From an uncultured Bacteroidales bacterium (lineage in GTDB: Bacteria > Bacteroidota > Bacteroidia > Bacteroidales > Muribaculaceae), in NCBI GenBank assembly GCA_900544535.1, contig UQVH01000011.1, forward strand, positions 1 through 64,000: a stretch of DNA of 64,000 nt, written 5' to 3'. Shown here piece after piece: positions 43,868 through 53,409 of this stretch. Within the stretch, counting starts at the first letter, position 1. Each line of letters opens with the position of its first letter. The translations under genes and the position numbers were made by a program. The notes beneath the pieces were generated by a model. That model was given only the letters and a program-made list of their open reading frames with translations, made no database searches and was not told where the DNA came from.

Positions 43868-44539
43868 ATGAAATCTATTATCCGTAAAATAACGTTTATA
43901 ACCACCGCAGCTGTAACCATACTGATGGCATCATGCTCCAAGGAAGTGCCTGAGACCTATGTTGCAGTCAAGATGGCCGGAGTGGAACTGAAATCCGCAC
44001 CTGATGTAAAATCATCTGCCGTAAGTCCGGCCGAGATGGGCGAGATCTTCCGCTACATCGACTTTCCGGCTGACGGCTGGGTGAAAGTGCGCAACATTGC
44101 CACCGGAAACGAAGGCTATCTCGACACTCTTGCCATCTCCCGCTCAAATTTCCCGCTCCTTGCACCTGAACTTGCCGAGCAGGAAGTAGACGAAGCTTAT
44201 CTCGTCAACACCGAATCAACCGATATCTGCGAGCAGACTGTCGGCTGGTCTTTCTGGAAGGTCGGTGACGGTGACGATGTAGCCGCCCTCCGCACGGAGT
44301 CGACTGTCTATACCGACGGGCGCATCCGGGGTGAGCAGTATTATTATAAAGGTGTGGCCAAAAACGGTTACCTGCTTCTCACCGAACAGGTGGAATATGG
44401 CGAGGAGACCGGCGAAAAGCTCGAAAAACCGATTATCGTCTATGAGGATATCGTCGATCAGCATGGCGTCTATATCGACGGGCGTCTCTTCATGCCCGCA
44501 AACTCCGGCGCCGGCTTCGACACCGACGACTGGGAATAA
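43868..44539 (+). CDS. SH3-like lipoprotein (domain B alone)
   Basis: 223 residues from the ATG at 43868, with lipobox LMASC near residue 22. The first part of the mature protein reads as a bacterial SH3-type domain ('VKMAGVELKSAPDV', 'GEIFRYIDFPADGWVKVRN', 'GYLDT'). It is followed by a segment with 'YYYKGVAKNGYLLLTEQVEYG' and ends GAGFDTDDWE. The whole mature part is paralogous to the C-terminal half of the next gene. Bacterial SH3 domains usually bind peptidoglycan or peptides; the ligand here is unknown. Confidence 0.82.
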   Translation: MKSIIRKITFITTAAVTILMASCSKEVPETYVAVKMAGVELKSAPDVKSSAVSPAEMGEIFRYIDFPADGWVKVRNIATGNEGYLDTLAISRSNFPLLAPELAEQEVDEAYLVNTESTDICEQTVGWSFWKVGDGDDVAALRTESTVYTDGRIRGEQYYYKGVAKNGYLLLTEQVEYGEETGEKLEKPIIVYEDIVDQHGVYIDGRLFMPANSGAGFDTDDWE

Positions 44540-44575
44540 ACCATCACATTTCTCGATTCCAAAAGTTACCCACTC

Positions 44576-45877
44576 ATGAAAATATTATCTTTAGGCAAGA
44601 CCTTGCGCTCTCTGTGCATGGCTGTCATGACGCTCTCTGCCACAGGAGCCTTTGCAGCTATTCCGCTCGCAGGCATTTATGAAATGGACGCCCGTCCTGA
44701 TCTGAGCAAGCATCAGATGTATCTGGAACTTGATTTTATAAACTCACGTCCTGATTTCACGCAGACATTCACCGGCAAAAAGGCAGAATTCAAGTTACTT
44801 CCGGCCGATTTCATGAATGCGAAAAAGCTGAAAACAACATTCAAGGGCACCACGGCACCGGGTTTCGGAAAGTATCGCCAGCAGACACTCTTCTCCAATT
44901 CCGAAGAGTTCCGCATCACCAATCCACGCCTCAAAAATGGTGTTGTGCTTGTCGATTGGGAAAATACAGCAGGTGTCAAGGGTGAGGCTGTGATAATTCC
45001 CCAGGCTGACGGTTCGATCGTCACTTACGGCCTGACATCTTTCGACCGCCTCCTCAGCCCTGACGGTCACAAACTCCAGCTTGTCAAGAGCCTCCTCCCG
45101 GCCGACTTCGGAAGCAACTTTTCCGACTATGCCAAACCCGGCTCCGCAACTGCCTCGTTTGCAGAGGAAATCAAGACTGACTGCGGCACTGATCTGAAAG
45201 GGACTCTCGCCCGTCTGCGCGATATGCCTGACACATCATCGCCCGCACAGAGTTCTGTCGCAGCGTCTGAAACGCCCAAAGCAGCTCCCGACGGGAAATA
45301 TGCGACCATAAAGATGGCCGGTGTCAACTTGCAGGCTGCCCCGAACACCCGGTCGGCCAAAGTGGCTGCTACCTCCATGGGAGAGATTTTCTGCCTCACA
45401 GGCACTCCGGCCAATGGCTGGGTCAAAGCCCGCAATATCGCGACCGGCAAGGAAGGTTATATCGAAACCATCTGTCTTTTCGACTCAAAATATCCCCTCC
45501 TCGCACCTGAACTCGCCGAAAAGGAACCGGACGAAGCCTATCTCGTCAACACTGATGTCACAGAGGTCTGCGAACAAACCTCCGGCTGGTCTTTCTGGAA
45601 AGCAGGCGGCGACAAAGTCAAGGCGCTCAATTCAATTTCACTTGTCTATAACGACGGACGGCTCAGAGGGTACCAATATTATTATAAAGGTGTGGCCAAA
45701 GACGGCTATCTCCTCCTCACCGAGCAGGTGGAATATGGCGAGGAGAACGGCGAAAAGCTCAAAAAACCGATCATCGTCTATGAGGACATCGTCGATCAGC
45801 ACGGCGTCTATATCGACGGAAAACTCTACATGGCCGCCAACTCCGGCGCCGGCTTCGACACCGACGGCTGGGAATAA
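44576..45877 (+). CDS. Secreted protein with domains A and B
   Basis: 433 residues. Signal peptide ending TLSATGAFA. Domain A (~28-185) starts AAIPLAGIYEM and includes 'QMYLELDFINSRPDFTQTF', 'TAPGFGKYRQQTLF' and 'DGSIVTYGLTSFDRLL'; it is about four-fifths identical to the start of the next gene. Domain B (~240-433) is the SH3-like unit of the previous gene. So this protein is the fusion of parts that its two neighbours carry separately. Function unknown; not a lipoprotein. Confidence 0.82.
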   Translation: MKILSLGKTLRSLCMAVMTLSATGAFAAIPLAGIYEMDARPDLSKHQMYLELDFINSRPDFTQTFTGKKAEFKLLPADFMNAKKLKTTFKGTTAPGFGKYRQQTLFSNSEEFRITNPRLKNGVVLVDWENTAGVKGEAVIIPQADGSIVTYGLTSFDRLLSPDGHKLQLVKSLLPADFGSNFSDYAKPGSATASFAEEIKTDCGTDLKGTLARLRDMPDTSSPAQSSVAASETPKAAPDGKYATIKMAGVNLQAAPNTRSAKVAATSMGEIFCLTGTPANGWVKARNIATGKEGYIETICLFDSKYPLLAPELAEKEPDEAYLVNTDVTEVCEQTSGWSFWKAGGDKVKALNSISLVYNDGRLRGYQYYYKGVAKDGYLLLTEQVEYGEENGEKLKKPIIVYEDIVDQHGVYIDGKLYMAANSGAGFDTDGWE

Positions 45878-45901
45878 ACAACCACATCATAATTTCTCTT
45901 T

Positions 45902-47089
45902 ATGAAAAGAATATCACTGAACAAAGCGTTCCGCTCTCTGTGCATGGCAGTCATGACACTTTCTGCCACAGGCGCTTTCGCGGCCATTCCCCTCGCAGGC
46001 ATATATGAAATGAACGATAAGGCCGACGGGAGCAAGCATCAGATGTATCTGGAACTGGATTTCATAAATTCACGGCCCGACTTTACTCAGACCTTCACAA
46101 CAAAAAGATCTGAATTCAAACTCCTTCCGAGCGATTTCATGCGGGCTAAGAAGCTCAGCCGCGAGTTCAAGGGGACAACGGCTCCGGGTTTCGGCAAATA
46201 TCGCCACCACATGCTGTTTTCAAGCTCCGAAGAATTCCGCATCACCAATCCCCGCCTTAAGAAAGGCATCATACTTGTTGACTGGGAAAATACCTTAGGC
46301 AAAAAGGGTGAGGCCATTATCATTCCTCAGTCCGACGGCTCTCTCGTGACCTATGGCCTGACCACTTTCGATCGGCTCATAGGCCCCGACGGACATAAGC
46401 TGACGCTTGTCAAAAGCCTTTTGCCTGACAAAGACAATGGTGGTAATAACGATAAGGCCGACAAAGAGCAGCCGGGAACAATTACAGCTGACGGAGGCTT
46501 GGTGCAGGAAATAGTCACCATCTGCACCTATCCCGGCGGTGTGCCCGACGCTATCAAGCGGCTTAAGGAGATTCCCGACAGTGACAGCACGGACGGCACA
46601 CCTGCTCCCGGAAATGTTGCCCCTGCTGCCGTTCCGGAACCTGTTGCCTCCGACGAACCACAAGGCTCAGAGAAACGTCCCGCCACGGCTCCGGTCTCAG
46701 AAGATAAGAAAGACAACACTTTCAATACATTTGTCAGAGAAGGTATCTGGAGGGCAAGTTCAACGTTGGCCAAATTGGGTATGGGCCAAAACGGAATGAT
46801 GACCGCAGCCGCCACATTCTCTGACGGTGGCAACGGCACAGTCGTCATGAACATGACCCAGGAGATAGCCCCCGGCGACTGCCATACTTATCGTTTCGAA
46901 TACGTTTATTACGGCAAAACAGTCGGTAATACAGTTGTGTTTGACAGAATCACCATCACCAAGAGAGCCGGAACACCGGTGCCGAACGCAAAGCCGCAGC
47001 CCATTCCAAAAAATGAGCCCAACGTCATCAAACTGCTGACACCGACCTCATTCGACTTCAACGGTCTGAAATTCCACCGGACAAACTGA
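45902..47089 (+). CDS. Secreted protein with domain A and a different C domain
   Basis: 395 residues. Signal peptide and domain A nearly repeat those of the previous gene (MAVMTLSATGAFAAIPLAGI...). After a Pro/Ala/Asp-rich linker (~180-275) comes an unrelated C-terminal domain: 'NTFVREGIWRASSTLAKLGM', 'ATFSDGGNGTVVMNMTQEI' and 'FDFNGLKFHR', a lipocalin- or META-like pattern (tentative). It lies 24 nt after the previous gene and is probably cotranscribed with it. Confidence 0.82.
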   Translation: MKRISLNKAFRSLCMAVMTLSATGAFAAIPLAGIYEMNDKADGSKHQMYLELDFINSRPDFTQTFTTKRSEFKLLPSDFMRAKKLSREFKGTTAPGFGKYRHHMLFSSSEEFRITNPRLKKGIILVDWENTLGKKGEAIIIPQSDGSLVTYGLTTFDRLIGPDGHKLTLVKSLLPDKDNGGNNDKADKEQPGTITADGGLVQEIVTICTYPGGVPDAIKRLKEIPDSDSTDGTPAPGNVAPAAVPEPVASDEPQGSEKRPATAPVSEDKKDNTFNTFVREGIWRASSTLAKLGMGQNGMMTAAATFSDGGNGTVVMNMTQEIAPGDCHTYRFEYVYYGKTVGNTVVFDRITITKRAGTPVPNAKPQPIPKNEPNVIKLLTPTSFDFNGLKFHRTN

Positions 47090-47123
47090 TCCAATTTTAT
47101 TTCAAAATCTAAATTAGCCATAA

Positions 47124-48410
47124 ATGTTAAAATCTAAGATTAGATTAAAGGTAATACTTATAAGTATATTGTGCAGTATTTCATCGACTCTCTCCGCAGA
47201 AGAAACTTATATCGTTGATGGAATTGTCTACCGCATAGTAACCAATCCCTACGACAACAATAAAGATGGTCTTGAAGTGGTAAGTATCACTAATGATGCA
47301 CCTGTCAACGAATTAGTGAATAGTTATTCTTTATATATTCCCGAAGAAGTAAAGCTACACAACGGAACAACATATAAAGTATGCGGAACGGCTTCAAATA
47401 TTTTGGAGAATTTTACGCCCCAAAAAACTACCCATATCTCGTTTGCTTGGAAAAACTTCAGTTATATCGGAGATTACGCATTTTATTGGTTGAAAAATAA
47501 AGTGAAAATCCAAGTAGATCTTCCTCCCCAATGCAAAAAAGTAGGAGATTTCGCTTTTGCATATAGCCCTAATGTGTCACCACGCGGTATTTCTCGCCTC
47601 ACATCAATCGGCGAAAAGGCTTTTGCTTATACTAATTTCGGAAGTTGGGGCATAAGCCTTTCAGATGACCTTGAAATTATGGGAGGATGGAATATTGAAG
47701 AAGGCCTCTATGGACGTCCGGCATTCCAAGGTGCAAAAATCACAAGGTTCGATTCCACCTTAAAACATCCGTTTCTCAAAGTCTATGACCAAGATTTATA
47801 TAATAAAAACCTTACCACATTGGTTTTCGTTCCATCCGGGAAATCCTCCTGGACTCCACCTGAGACACTAAAGACAATCGGGCAGGAAGCCTTTTGTGGC
47901 AACTACGCATTAGAACAGATTACAGTTCCTGCAAGTGTATCAAAAATCGGGCGTCTTGCATTTGCAGATTGTACGGCACTCAAATACATAGTTTTTGCTG
48001 AACGTAATGAAAATGACGATGTCCTGACTATCAACTCCGAAGCTTTTCAGCACTCCAATTCAAATGAAGCCTTTGAGTCTAAGGATGCTTTCGTGTATAT
48101 CAAACTGATGAATTGGATGCCTGAAAAGTACAATATGGACCCTGACGCATTAAGCCCTGAACAATATAAAAATATCACATTACGAGTTCCTAAAGGTTAC
48201 AAGAAATCGGCTCAAGTCACTTATCCATGGAGCCGATTCAATCGGATAACTGAGTTTGCACCTGAAAGCGGTATCGAGACAATAATTACCGACGAAAGTG
48301 ATTCTTCAGTGCACTACTATAATCTGCAAGGAATTGAAGTAAATACACCAGCCAAAGGACAATTATTAATACGTCTGCAAGGGAACAAAAGGACTAAAAT
48401 AATTTATTGA
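47124..48410 (+). CDS. BspA-type leucine-rich-repeat secreted protein
   Basis: 428 residues. Signal peptide ending STLSA, then LRR_5-type repeats ('FSYIGDYAFYW', 'CKKVGDFAFAYS', 'LTSIGEKAFAYT', 'LKTIGQEAFCGNYALEQITVP', 'VSKIGRLAFADCTALKYIVF'). The tail is the sorting-like motif SGIETII...VHYYNLQGIEV...LLIRLQGNKRTKIIY. BspA-like proteins bind host matrix or cells or mediate aggregation. The gene is more AT-rich than its neighbours, which suggests separate origin. Confidence 0.9.
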   Translation: MLKSKIRLKVILISILCSISSTLSAEETYIVDGIVYRIVTNPYDNNKDGLEVVSITNDAPVNELVNSYSLYIPEEVKLHNGTTYKVCGTASNILENFTPQKTTHISFAWKNFSYIGDYAFYWLKNKVKIQVDLPPQCKKVGDFAFAYSPNVSPRGISRLTSIGEKAFAYTNFGSWGISLSDDLEIMGGWNIEEGLYGRPAFQGAKITRFDSTLKHPFLKVYDQDLYNKNLTTLVFVPSGKSSWTPPETLKTIGQEAFCGNYALEQITVPASVSKIGRLAFADCTALKYIVFAERNENDDVLTINSEAFQHSNSNEAFESKDAFVYIKLMNWMPEKYNMDPDALSPEQYKNITLRVPKGYKKSAQVTYPWSRFNRITEFAPESGIETIITDESDSSVHYYNLQGIEVNTPAKGQLLIRLQGNKRTKIIY

Positions 48411-48433
48411 TAATCACATCCGCACTCTAAAAC

Positions 48434-48471
48434 AGAAGAGGCTCATCCGCCATTTGGCTTGAGTCTCTTCT
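48434..48471 (+). terminator. Hairpin terminator
   Basis: AGAAGAG-CTCA pairs with TGAG-CTCTTCT, followed by CTTTTG. Confidence 0.75.
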
Positions 48472-48506
48472 CTTTTGTATGTATGTTGGCCGGTTTTATT
48501 CCAACA

Positions 48507-48824
48507 TCAATTCACACTATAAATCACTTGCTTTTTATTATCTACCAAAGCTTTTAAAACTGGATTGAGGTTGGTCCCGTATTCTATGAGATCAACCTTG
48601 CGGTTGAACAGACCTTCAAGCGCATCTCTCAGCTCGAAATAATTTGAAACATAGTCAAAATCCAAACCATCAGGATCATATGGTTCAAAATCCACGAGCA
48701 AATCCACATCACTGTTTTCATTGAATCTATCTGTAAGTATGGACCCAAAGACCGACAGCGTCTTAACTCTGTGTCTCCGACACAAAGCCAGGATTCGTTG
48801 TAAATTCAGTTCGATCAGTTTCAT
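48507..48824 (-). CDS. MNT-type nucleotidyltransferase domain protein
   Basis: 105 residues with the minimal nucleotidyltransferase signature: FGSILTDRFNENSDVDLLVDF holds GS...DxD with the catalytic aspartates, and a later acidic VDLIEYG. Such proteins normally form HEPN-MNT toxin-antitoxin pairs in which the MNT protein AMPylates or neutralises the HEPN RNase. No HEPN gene is adjacent on either side, so it is an orphan here. Confidence 0.88.
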   Translation of the reverse strand: MKLIELNLQRILALCRRHRVKTLSVFGSILTDRFNENSDVDLLVDFEPYDPDGLDFDYVSNYFELRDALEGLFNRKVDLIEYGTNLNPVLKALVDNKKQVIYSVN

Positions 48825-48974
48825 TGCGTATGCAAAAATAAGTAATCAATTTTGAATTAAATACGAACCGGCTACAAAATCAGTTTTACAAGGTCGATGA
48901 CTTTTATGATTTTATGAGCTGATGCTTTTTCGCCTTTTATCGAAGCGCATTGAGCAAACTTTGATTGAAAAAAC

Positions 48975-49005
48975 TTTGGGAATAACAGAAAAATCACTAC
49001 CTTTG
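48975..49005 (+). promoter_or_regulatory. Promoter of the rpsF operon
   Basis: TTTG at 48975-48978, 19 nt, TACCTTTG at 48998-49005: full consensus. Leader about 70 nt. Confidence 0.75.
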
Positions 49006-49079
49006 CACCCGAAAAAGTGTGCCTGCCGATTTTTGCAGCGGGCCAAAACAAACACCAATCACATAATTAATCAACCAAA

Positions 49080-49445
49080 ATGCATTACGAAACCGTTTTC
49101 ATTTTAACTCCCGTTTTGTCTGACCAGCAGATGAAGGAAGCGGTAGAAAAATTCGAGAAGGTGCTGACCGACAACGGCGCATCAATCGTAAACGAAGAAA
49201 TCTGGGGCCTTCGCAAGCTTGCTTATCCCATCCAGAAGAAATCTACCGGCTTCTACTCACTCGTTGAGTTCGACGGTGATCCCACCATCGTAAAGAAACT
49301 TGAGACTGCTTTCCGCCGCGACGAACGCGTTCTTCGCTTCCTCGTGTTCCGTCTCGACAAGTATGCTGCCGAATATGCTGAAAAGCGTCGCAGCAACCGC
49401 GCTAAAGAAACAACCACAGTCACTGAAGAAGTAAAGGAGAACTAA
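49080..49445 (+). CDS. rpsF: Ribosomal protein bS6
   Basis: 121 residues. MHYETVFILTPVLSDQQMKEAVEKF and 'IWGLRKLAYPIQKKSTGFYSLVEF' are the family pattern. Binds 16S rRNA as a heterodimer with bS18. First gene of rpsF-rpsR-rplI; no ssb or priB gene intervenes. The acidic C-terminus is extended. Confidence 0.97.
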   Translation: MHYETVFILTPVLSDQQMKEAVEKFEKVLTDNGASIVNEEIWGLRKLAYPIQKKSTGFYSLVEFDGDPTIVKKLETAFRRDERVLRFLVFRLDKYAAEYAEKRRSNRAKETTTVTEEVKEN

Positions 49446-49448
49446 ATC

Positions 49449-49715
49449 ATGGCACAAGCATCTGAAATCCGCTACCTCACTCCCCTGTCGGTAGACGTTA
49501 AGAAGAAAAAATATTGCCGTTTCAAAAGAAGCGGTATCAAATATATCGACTACAAGGACCCCGAATTCCTGAAGAAGTTCCTCAACGAACAGGGCAAAAT
49601 CCTTCCCCGCCGCATCACCGGCACTTCGCTCAAATTCCAGCGTCGCGTGGCTCAGGCCGTTAAACGTGCCCGTCACCTTGCCCTCCTACCCTACGTTACC
49701 GACTTGATGAAATAA
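49449..49715 (+). CDS. rpsR: Ribosomal protein bS18
   Basis: 88 residues. 'KKKYCRFKRSGIKYIDYKDPEFLKKFLNEQGKILPRRITGTS' type core with RAVKRARHLALLPY. Partner of bS6 on the small subunit platform; in Bacteroidota this region helps hide the anti-Shine-Dalgarno sequence. Starts 3 nt after rpsF. Confidence 0.97.
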   Translation: MAQASEIRYLTPLSVDVKKKKYCRFKRSGIKYIDYKDPEFLKKFLNEQGKILPRRITGTSLKFQRRVAQAVKRARHLALLPYVTDLMK

Positions 49716-49736
49716 CTTTAAAAGCTATCAGGAATT

Positions 49737-50177
49737 ATGAAGATCATCCTCACAGAAGACATCGCCAACCTCGGCTACAAAGACGATGTAGTCGAAGTCA
49801 AGAACGGATATGGTCGCAACTACCTTATCCCGTCCGGCAAAGCAGTGATTGCAACCGAATCAGCTCTTAAAGTTCTTGCTGAAAACCAGCGTCAGCGCGC
49901 CCACAAGCTCGCCCGCATCAAGGCCGAGGCCGAAGCTGCCGCAGCCGCTCTTCAGGACGTTAAGCTCACCATCGGTGCAAAGACTTCTTCAACCGGCACT
50001 ATTTTCGGCTCTGTAAACGCTATCCAGATTGCAGAAGCTCTCGAAAAGCTCGGCCACAACGTGGACCGCAAACTCATCTCGCTCGAGCCCGTCAAAGAAG
50101 TGGGCAACTACACAGCTACCATCAAGCTACACCGCGATGTTACTGTAAACGTGCCTTTCGAAGTAGTTTCCGAATAA
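49737..50177 (+). CDS. rplI: Ribosomal protein bL9
   Basis: 146 residues. N-terminal MKIILTEDIANLGYKDDVVEVK and 'GYGRNYLIPSGKA' domain, long connecting helix rich in Ala/Glu/Arg, and C-terminal rRNA-binding domain. Last gene of the operon. Confidence 0.97.
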   Translation: MKIILTEDIANLGYKDDVVEVKNGYGRNYLIPSGKAVIATESALKVLAENQRQRAHKLARIKAEAEAAAAALQDVKLTIGAKTSSTGTIFGSVNAIQIAEALEKLGHNVDRKLISLEPVKEVGNYTATIKLHRDVTVNVPFEVVSE

Positions 50178-50222
50178 TCTTTTCAGCAACGGAAACCGCT
50201 TCAGCGGAAAAAGCATATAACG

Positions 50223-50257
50223 TCAGGCGACCCTATGCCAATCATAGGGCCGCCTGA
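50223..50257 (+). terminator. Terminator of the rpsF operon
   Basis: TCAGGCG-CCCTATG pairs with CATAGGG-CGCCTGA, then TTTCTTCC. The rest of the gap to 50458 shows no gene or consensus promoter that I can support. Confidence 0.85.
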
Positions 50258-50458
50258 TTTCTTCCTGCCAGTACCATGATCCGGACGAAACAGATTTTAA
50301 CATTATCTGTTTTTTGTCTGATTCATCGTCTAAAGCCTCCCGAAGGTAGATAAGCCACCGTGAATGATTAAACTTTTGAGTATTTTTACAGTCAGAATTA
50401 ACAGTCAACCCCAATTAAACCAACCAATTCACCGAACTGAAAAGAGAACAGAAAAAGC

Positions 50459-53296
50459 ATGACACGTTTCACCCGTTTAGCTCTATTGTTAACGCTCCTC
50501 GCGGTCTCTGTCTCGACATCAATCGCCGCCAACATCACCGGCATCGTAAAGGATCTCGATACCAAAGAACCGCTCCTTGAAGCAGCCGTAAAACTCGTCA
50601 CAGCCAACGACAGCTCCTTTGTCGCAGGCACAACAACCGACATCGACGGCAAATTCTCCCTCACAGGCGTCAAAGCCGGAAAATATCTCCTGACCGTAAG
50701 CTATATAGGCTACGCAGATCTTGAAAAGCCTGTCACAGTAGGCTCGTCCAATCTCCGTCTCGGCGTCCTCAGCCTGAAAGAAGCCTCACACATGCTCGGA
50801 GAGGTCAGCGTGGTGGCAGTAAAAACGCCGATCAAAGTGATGGAAGACACCGTCGAGTACAACGCCGATTCATACCACACGCAACCCAACGCTGTGGTGG
50901 AAGATCTTCTCAAACGCCTTCCGGGCGTCGAGGTCGGCACTGACGGATCAATAACGGCCAACGGAAAAACGATCAGCAAATTTCTTGTCAACGGCAAAGA
51001 ATTTTTTAGCGATGATCCACAGGTGGCATCCAAGAACCTTCCCGCCAATCTTGTGGACAAACTCCAGGTTGTCGACCGCAAAAGCGACATGGCCCGTCTG
51101 ACCGGCGTTGATGACGGCGAAGATGAGACCGTCATCAACCTTACATTCAAGAAAGGAATGGATCAGGGCTGGTTCGGTACTGCTGAAGGCGGTTACGGTA
51201 CGGACGACCGTTATATGGGATCGTTCAACGTCAACCGTTTCTGGAACGGAAATCAGATAACTCTCCTCGGCAACTTCAACAACACGAACCAAATCGGCTT
51301 CACCGACAGCAACGGCAGCCGTTTCCGCCGTTTTGGTGGCAACAACGGCATCACTGAATCGCGTGCGCTCGGCCTCAACTTCAATGTTGGCAAAGAAGAG
51401 ATCATCCGCGTGGGAGGTGATATCATGTGGAGCAATACCGATGCCAAAACAATCACAAAACAGGAACGCCAATATCTTTTCGAAGACTATTCGACCTATT
51501 CGAAGATCGACAAGGCTGTCCGCGACCGCGGCAACAACTTCCGCGGAGATTTCCGCGTACTCTGGAAACCGGACTCATTCAACACCCTCGAATTCCGCCC
51601 CAATTTCTCACTGAACTTCAACAAGTCCAATGACAATGAAGTAACATCATATTTCAATTCCTCGATGGACAAAGTCAGCGACAACACCGCCAGAAGTTAC
51701 AGCAAGGGCGACTCATATGAGTTCGGCGGACGTCTCATCTACTCCCACAACTTCAAACGCCACCGCGGCCGCTCGTTCTCGATATCGGGACAATACAGAT
51801 ATTCCAATGTCACCGAGACCGGCACTTCTATCAACGATTTCATCCGCTATATTATGGAAGAGGACCCCGACAACACGGAAGATTCATCCGAACTGCTCAA
51901 CCAATACTCCGACAACCACACCTGGAGCAACCGGGTGATGGGACAGTTCACATGGACAGAACCTCTCGGCAACGTCGCCAACGGCAACTTCCTTACATTC
52001 AGCTACCGCATGAACTATCGCTGGAACAATGCCGACAAACTTGTCTATGATATTCCGGATGATTACGAATATGACATCATGCCTCCTGTCATACTTAACC
52101 CTGACGGAACATTCACAACCGAAGAGCCCAACCCCGACTACTCCAACCGCTACCGCAACAATTCGTTCAACCAGAACATACGTCTCGGCTACAAGAAAGT
52201 GACCAAAAACGCCAACATGGAAGTAGGTCTCGCACTTGTCCCGCAGATGACAAAGTCAATATATCTTGACAACTCCGCAAAAAACATCGACCGCTGGGTA
52301 TGGAACTACTCCCCATTCCTCCGCTACCGCTACAAATTCGGCAAACGCAGTTCCATCCAGCTCAACTACCGCGGCAATTCCTCCCAGCCGTCAATGGCTC
52401 AACTGCAGCCAGTGGCCGATATTTCCAATCCTACCAACATCATTCAGGGTAATCCGAACCTCGACCCATCATTCAGCCACAGTATCAACATACGCTTTCA
52501 GGATTTCAACATGGACTCGCAGCGCAGTCTCATGCTCATGGGCGATTTCCAGATTACACAGAACTCCATCATCTCGAAAAGCACATATTTCGATGACGGT
52601 AAACGCGAGACAACCTATGTCAATGTCAACGGCGTCTGGAACGGTCGGTTGATGAACATGTTCTCCATGCCGCTGCGTAACAAGAAATGGAGTGTCAGCA
52701 ACCATGTTTTCGTAAACGCCAATCACAACATCGGTTTCAACAACGGACTGCGCAATACCTCACTTTCATTCCGAATCAACGAAAGTCCGGGCATCACTTT
52801 CCGTCCCGATCACTTCGAACTTGAACTCCGTCCGCGCTACTCGGTGCAGACCACCCACAACAGTGTGCAGAAAAACGCCAATCAGACCGTACATTCCTAC
52901 GGCGGCCGCTTCGACGGAACATATTACACTCCCTGGGGCCTGACACTCCAGAGCGACATCAACTACTCGGCGACTTCCGGTTATGCCGCCGGATACGACA
53001 CCAGGACATGGATGTGGAACGCCACCATCTCTCAGCAGTTCCTGCGCAACAAGGCCCTCACGCTTTCAGTGAAAGCCTATGACCTCCTCAACCAGCGCAA
53101 AAACATCCGCCGCAACGTAACCGCCAACTACATCGACGACACACGCTACAACGCTCTGACCCGCTATTTCATGGTAACTCTGAGCTATCGTTTCAACACC
53201 TTCGGCAAAGGCAACGAGCCTTCTGCGCCCGGTGGCGACTTCATGCGCCGAGGCCCCGGCAGAGGCTTCGGTGGTCCCGGCCGCGGTCCGAGATAA
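50459..53296 (+). CDS. Outer-membrane beta-barrel protein (OMP_b-brl_3 type)
   Basis: 945 residues. Signal peptide to ~residue 23, CarboxypepD_reg-like domain (~24-105, 'NITGIVKDLDTKEPLLEAAV', 'TDIDGKFSLTGVKAGKYLLTVSYIGY'), a plug-like region ('VVEDLLKRLPGVEVGTDGSIT', 'FLVNGKEFFSDDPQVASKNLP'), then a large barrel. It belongs to the TonB-receptor-like group without a SusD partner. The C-terminal ~20 residues are a Gly/Arg/Pro-rich tail (RRGPGRGFGGPGRGPR) in place of the usual aromatic end, which is odd for a barrel that needs a beta-signal. Ligand unknown. Confidence 0.9.
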   Translation: MTRFTRLALLLTLLAVSVSTSIAANITGIVKDLDTKEPLLEAAVKLVTANDSSFVAGTTTDIDGKFSLTGVKAGKYLLTVSYIGYADLEKPVTVGSSNLRLGVLSLKEASHMLGEVSVVAVKTPIKVMEDTVEYNADSYHTQPNAVVEDLLKRLPGVEVGTDGSITANGKTISKFLVNGKEFFSDDPQVASKNLPANLVDKLQVVDRKSDMARLTGVDDGEDETVINLTFKKGMDQGWFGTAEGGYGTDDRYMGSFNVNRFWNGNQITLLGNFNNTNQIGFTDSNGSRFRRFGGNNGITESRALGLNFNVGKEEIIRVGGDIMWSNTDAKTITKQERQYLFEDYSTYSKIDKAVRDRGNNFRGDFRVLWKPDSFNTLEFRPNFSLNFNKSNDNEVTSYFNSSMDKVSDNTARSYSKGDSYEFGGRLIYSHNFKRHRGRSFSISGQYRYSNVTETGTSINDFIRYIMEEDPDNTEDSSELLNQYSDNHTWSNRVMGQFTWTEPLGNVANGNFLTFSYRMNYRWNNADKLVYDIPDDYEYDIMPPVILNPDGTFTTEEPNPDYSNRYRNNSFNQNIRLGYKKVTKNANMEVGLALVPQMTKSIYLDNSAKNIDRWVWNYSPFLRYRYKFGKRSSIQLNYRGNSSQPSMAQLQPVADISNPTNIIQGNPNLDPSFSHSINIRFQDFNMDSQRSLMLMGDFQITQNSIISKSTYFDDGKRETTYVNVNGVWNGRLMNMFSMPLRNKKWSVSNHVFVNANHNIGFNNGLRNTSLSFRINESPGITFRPDHFELELRPRYSVQTTHNSVQKNANQTVHSYGGRFDGTYYTPWGLTLQSDINYSATSGYAAGYDTRTWMWNATISQQFLRNKALTLSVKAYDLLNQRKNIRRNVTANYIDDTRYNALTRYFMVTLSYRFNTFGKGNEPSAPGGDFMRRGPGRGFGGPGRGPR

Positions 53297-53329
53297 ACAC
53301 GCAGAGTTTTCATCACCATATACAACAGA

Positions 53330-53364
53330 AACCGGCGCATCGAGAATTTTCAGATGCGCCGGTT
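53330..53364. terminator. Bidirectional hairpin terminator
   Basis: AACCGGCGCATC/GATGCGCCGGTT, perfect 12 bp, followed by TTACTTT, between the convergent OMP and mutS genes. Confidence 0.85.
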
Positions 53365-53409
53365 TTACTTTATACCTTTATGCCGAATTCTTGAGGGATA
53401 GCTTATGTA

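Noticed and set aside
50223..50414. 63-codon minus-strand frame after rplI
   Set aside because: Contains the operon terminator hairpin; no start context or similarity.
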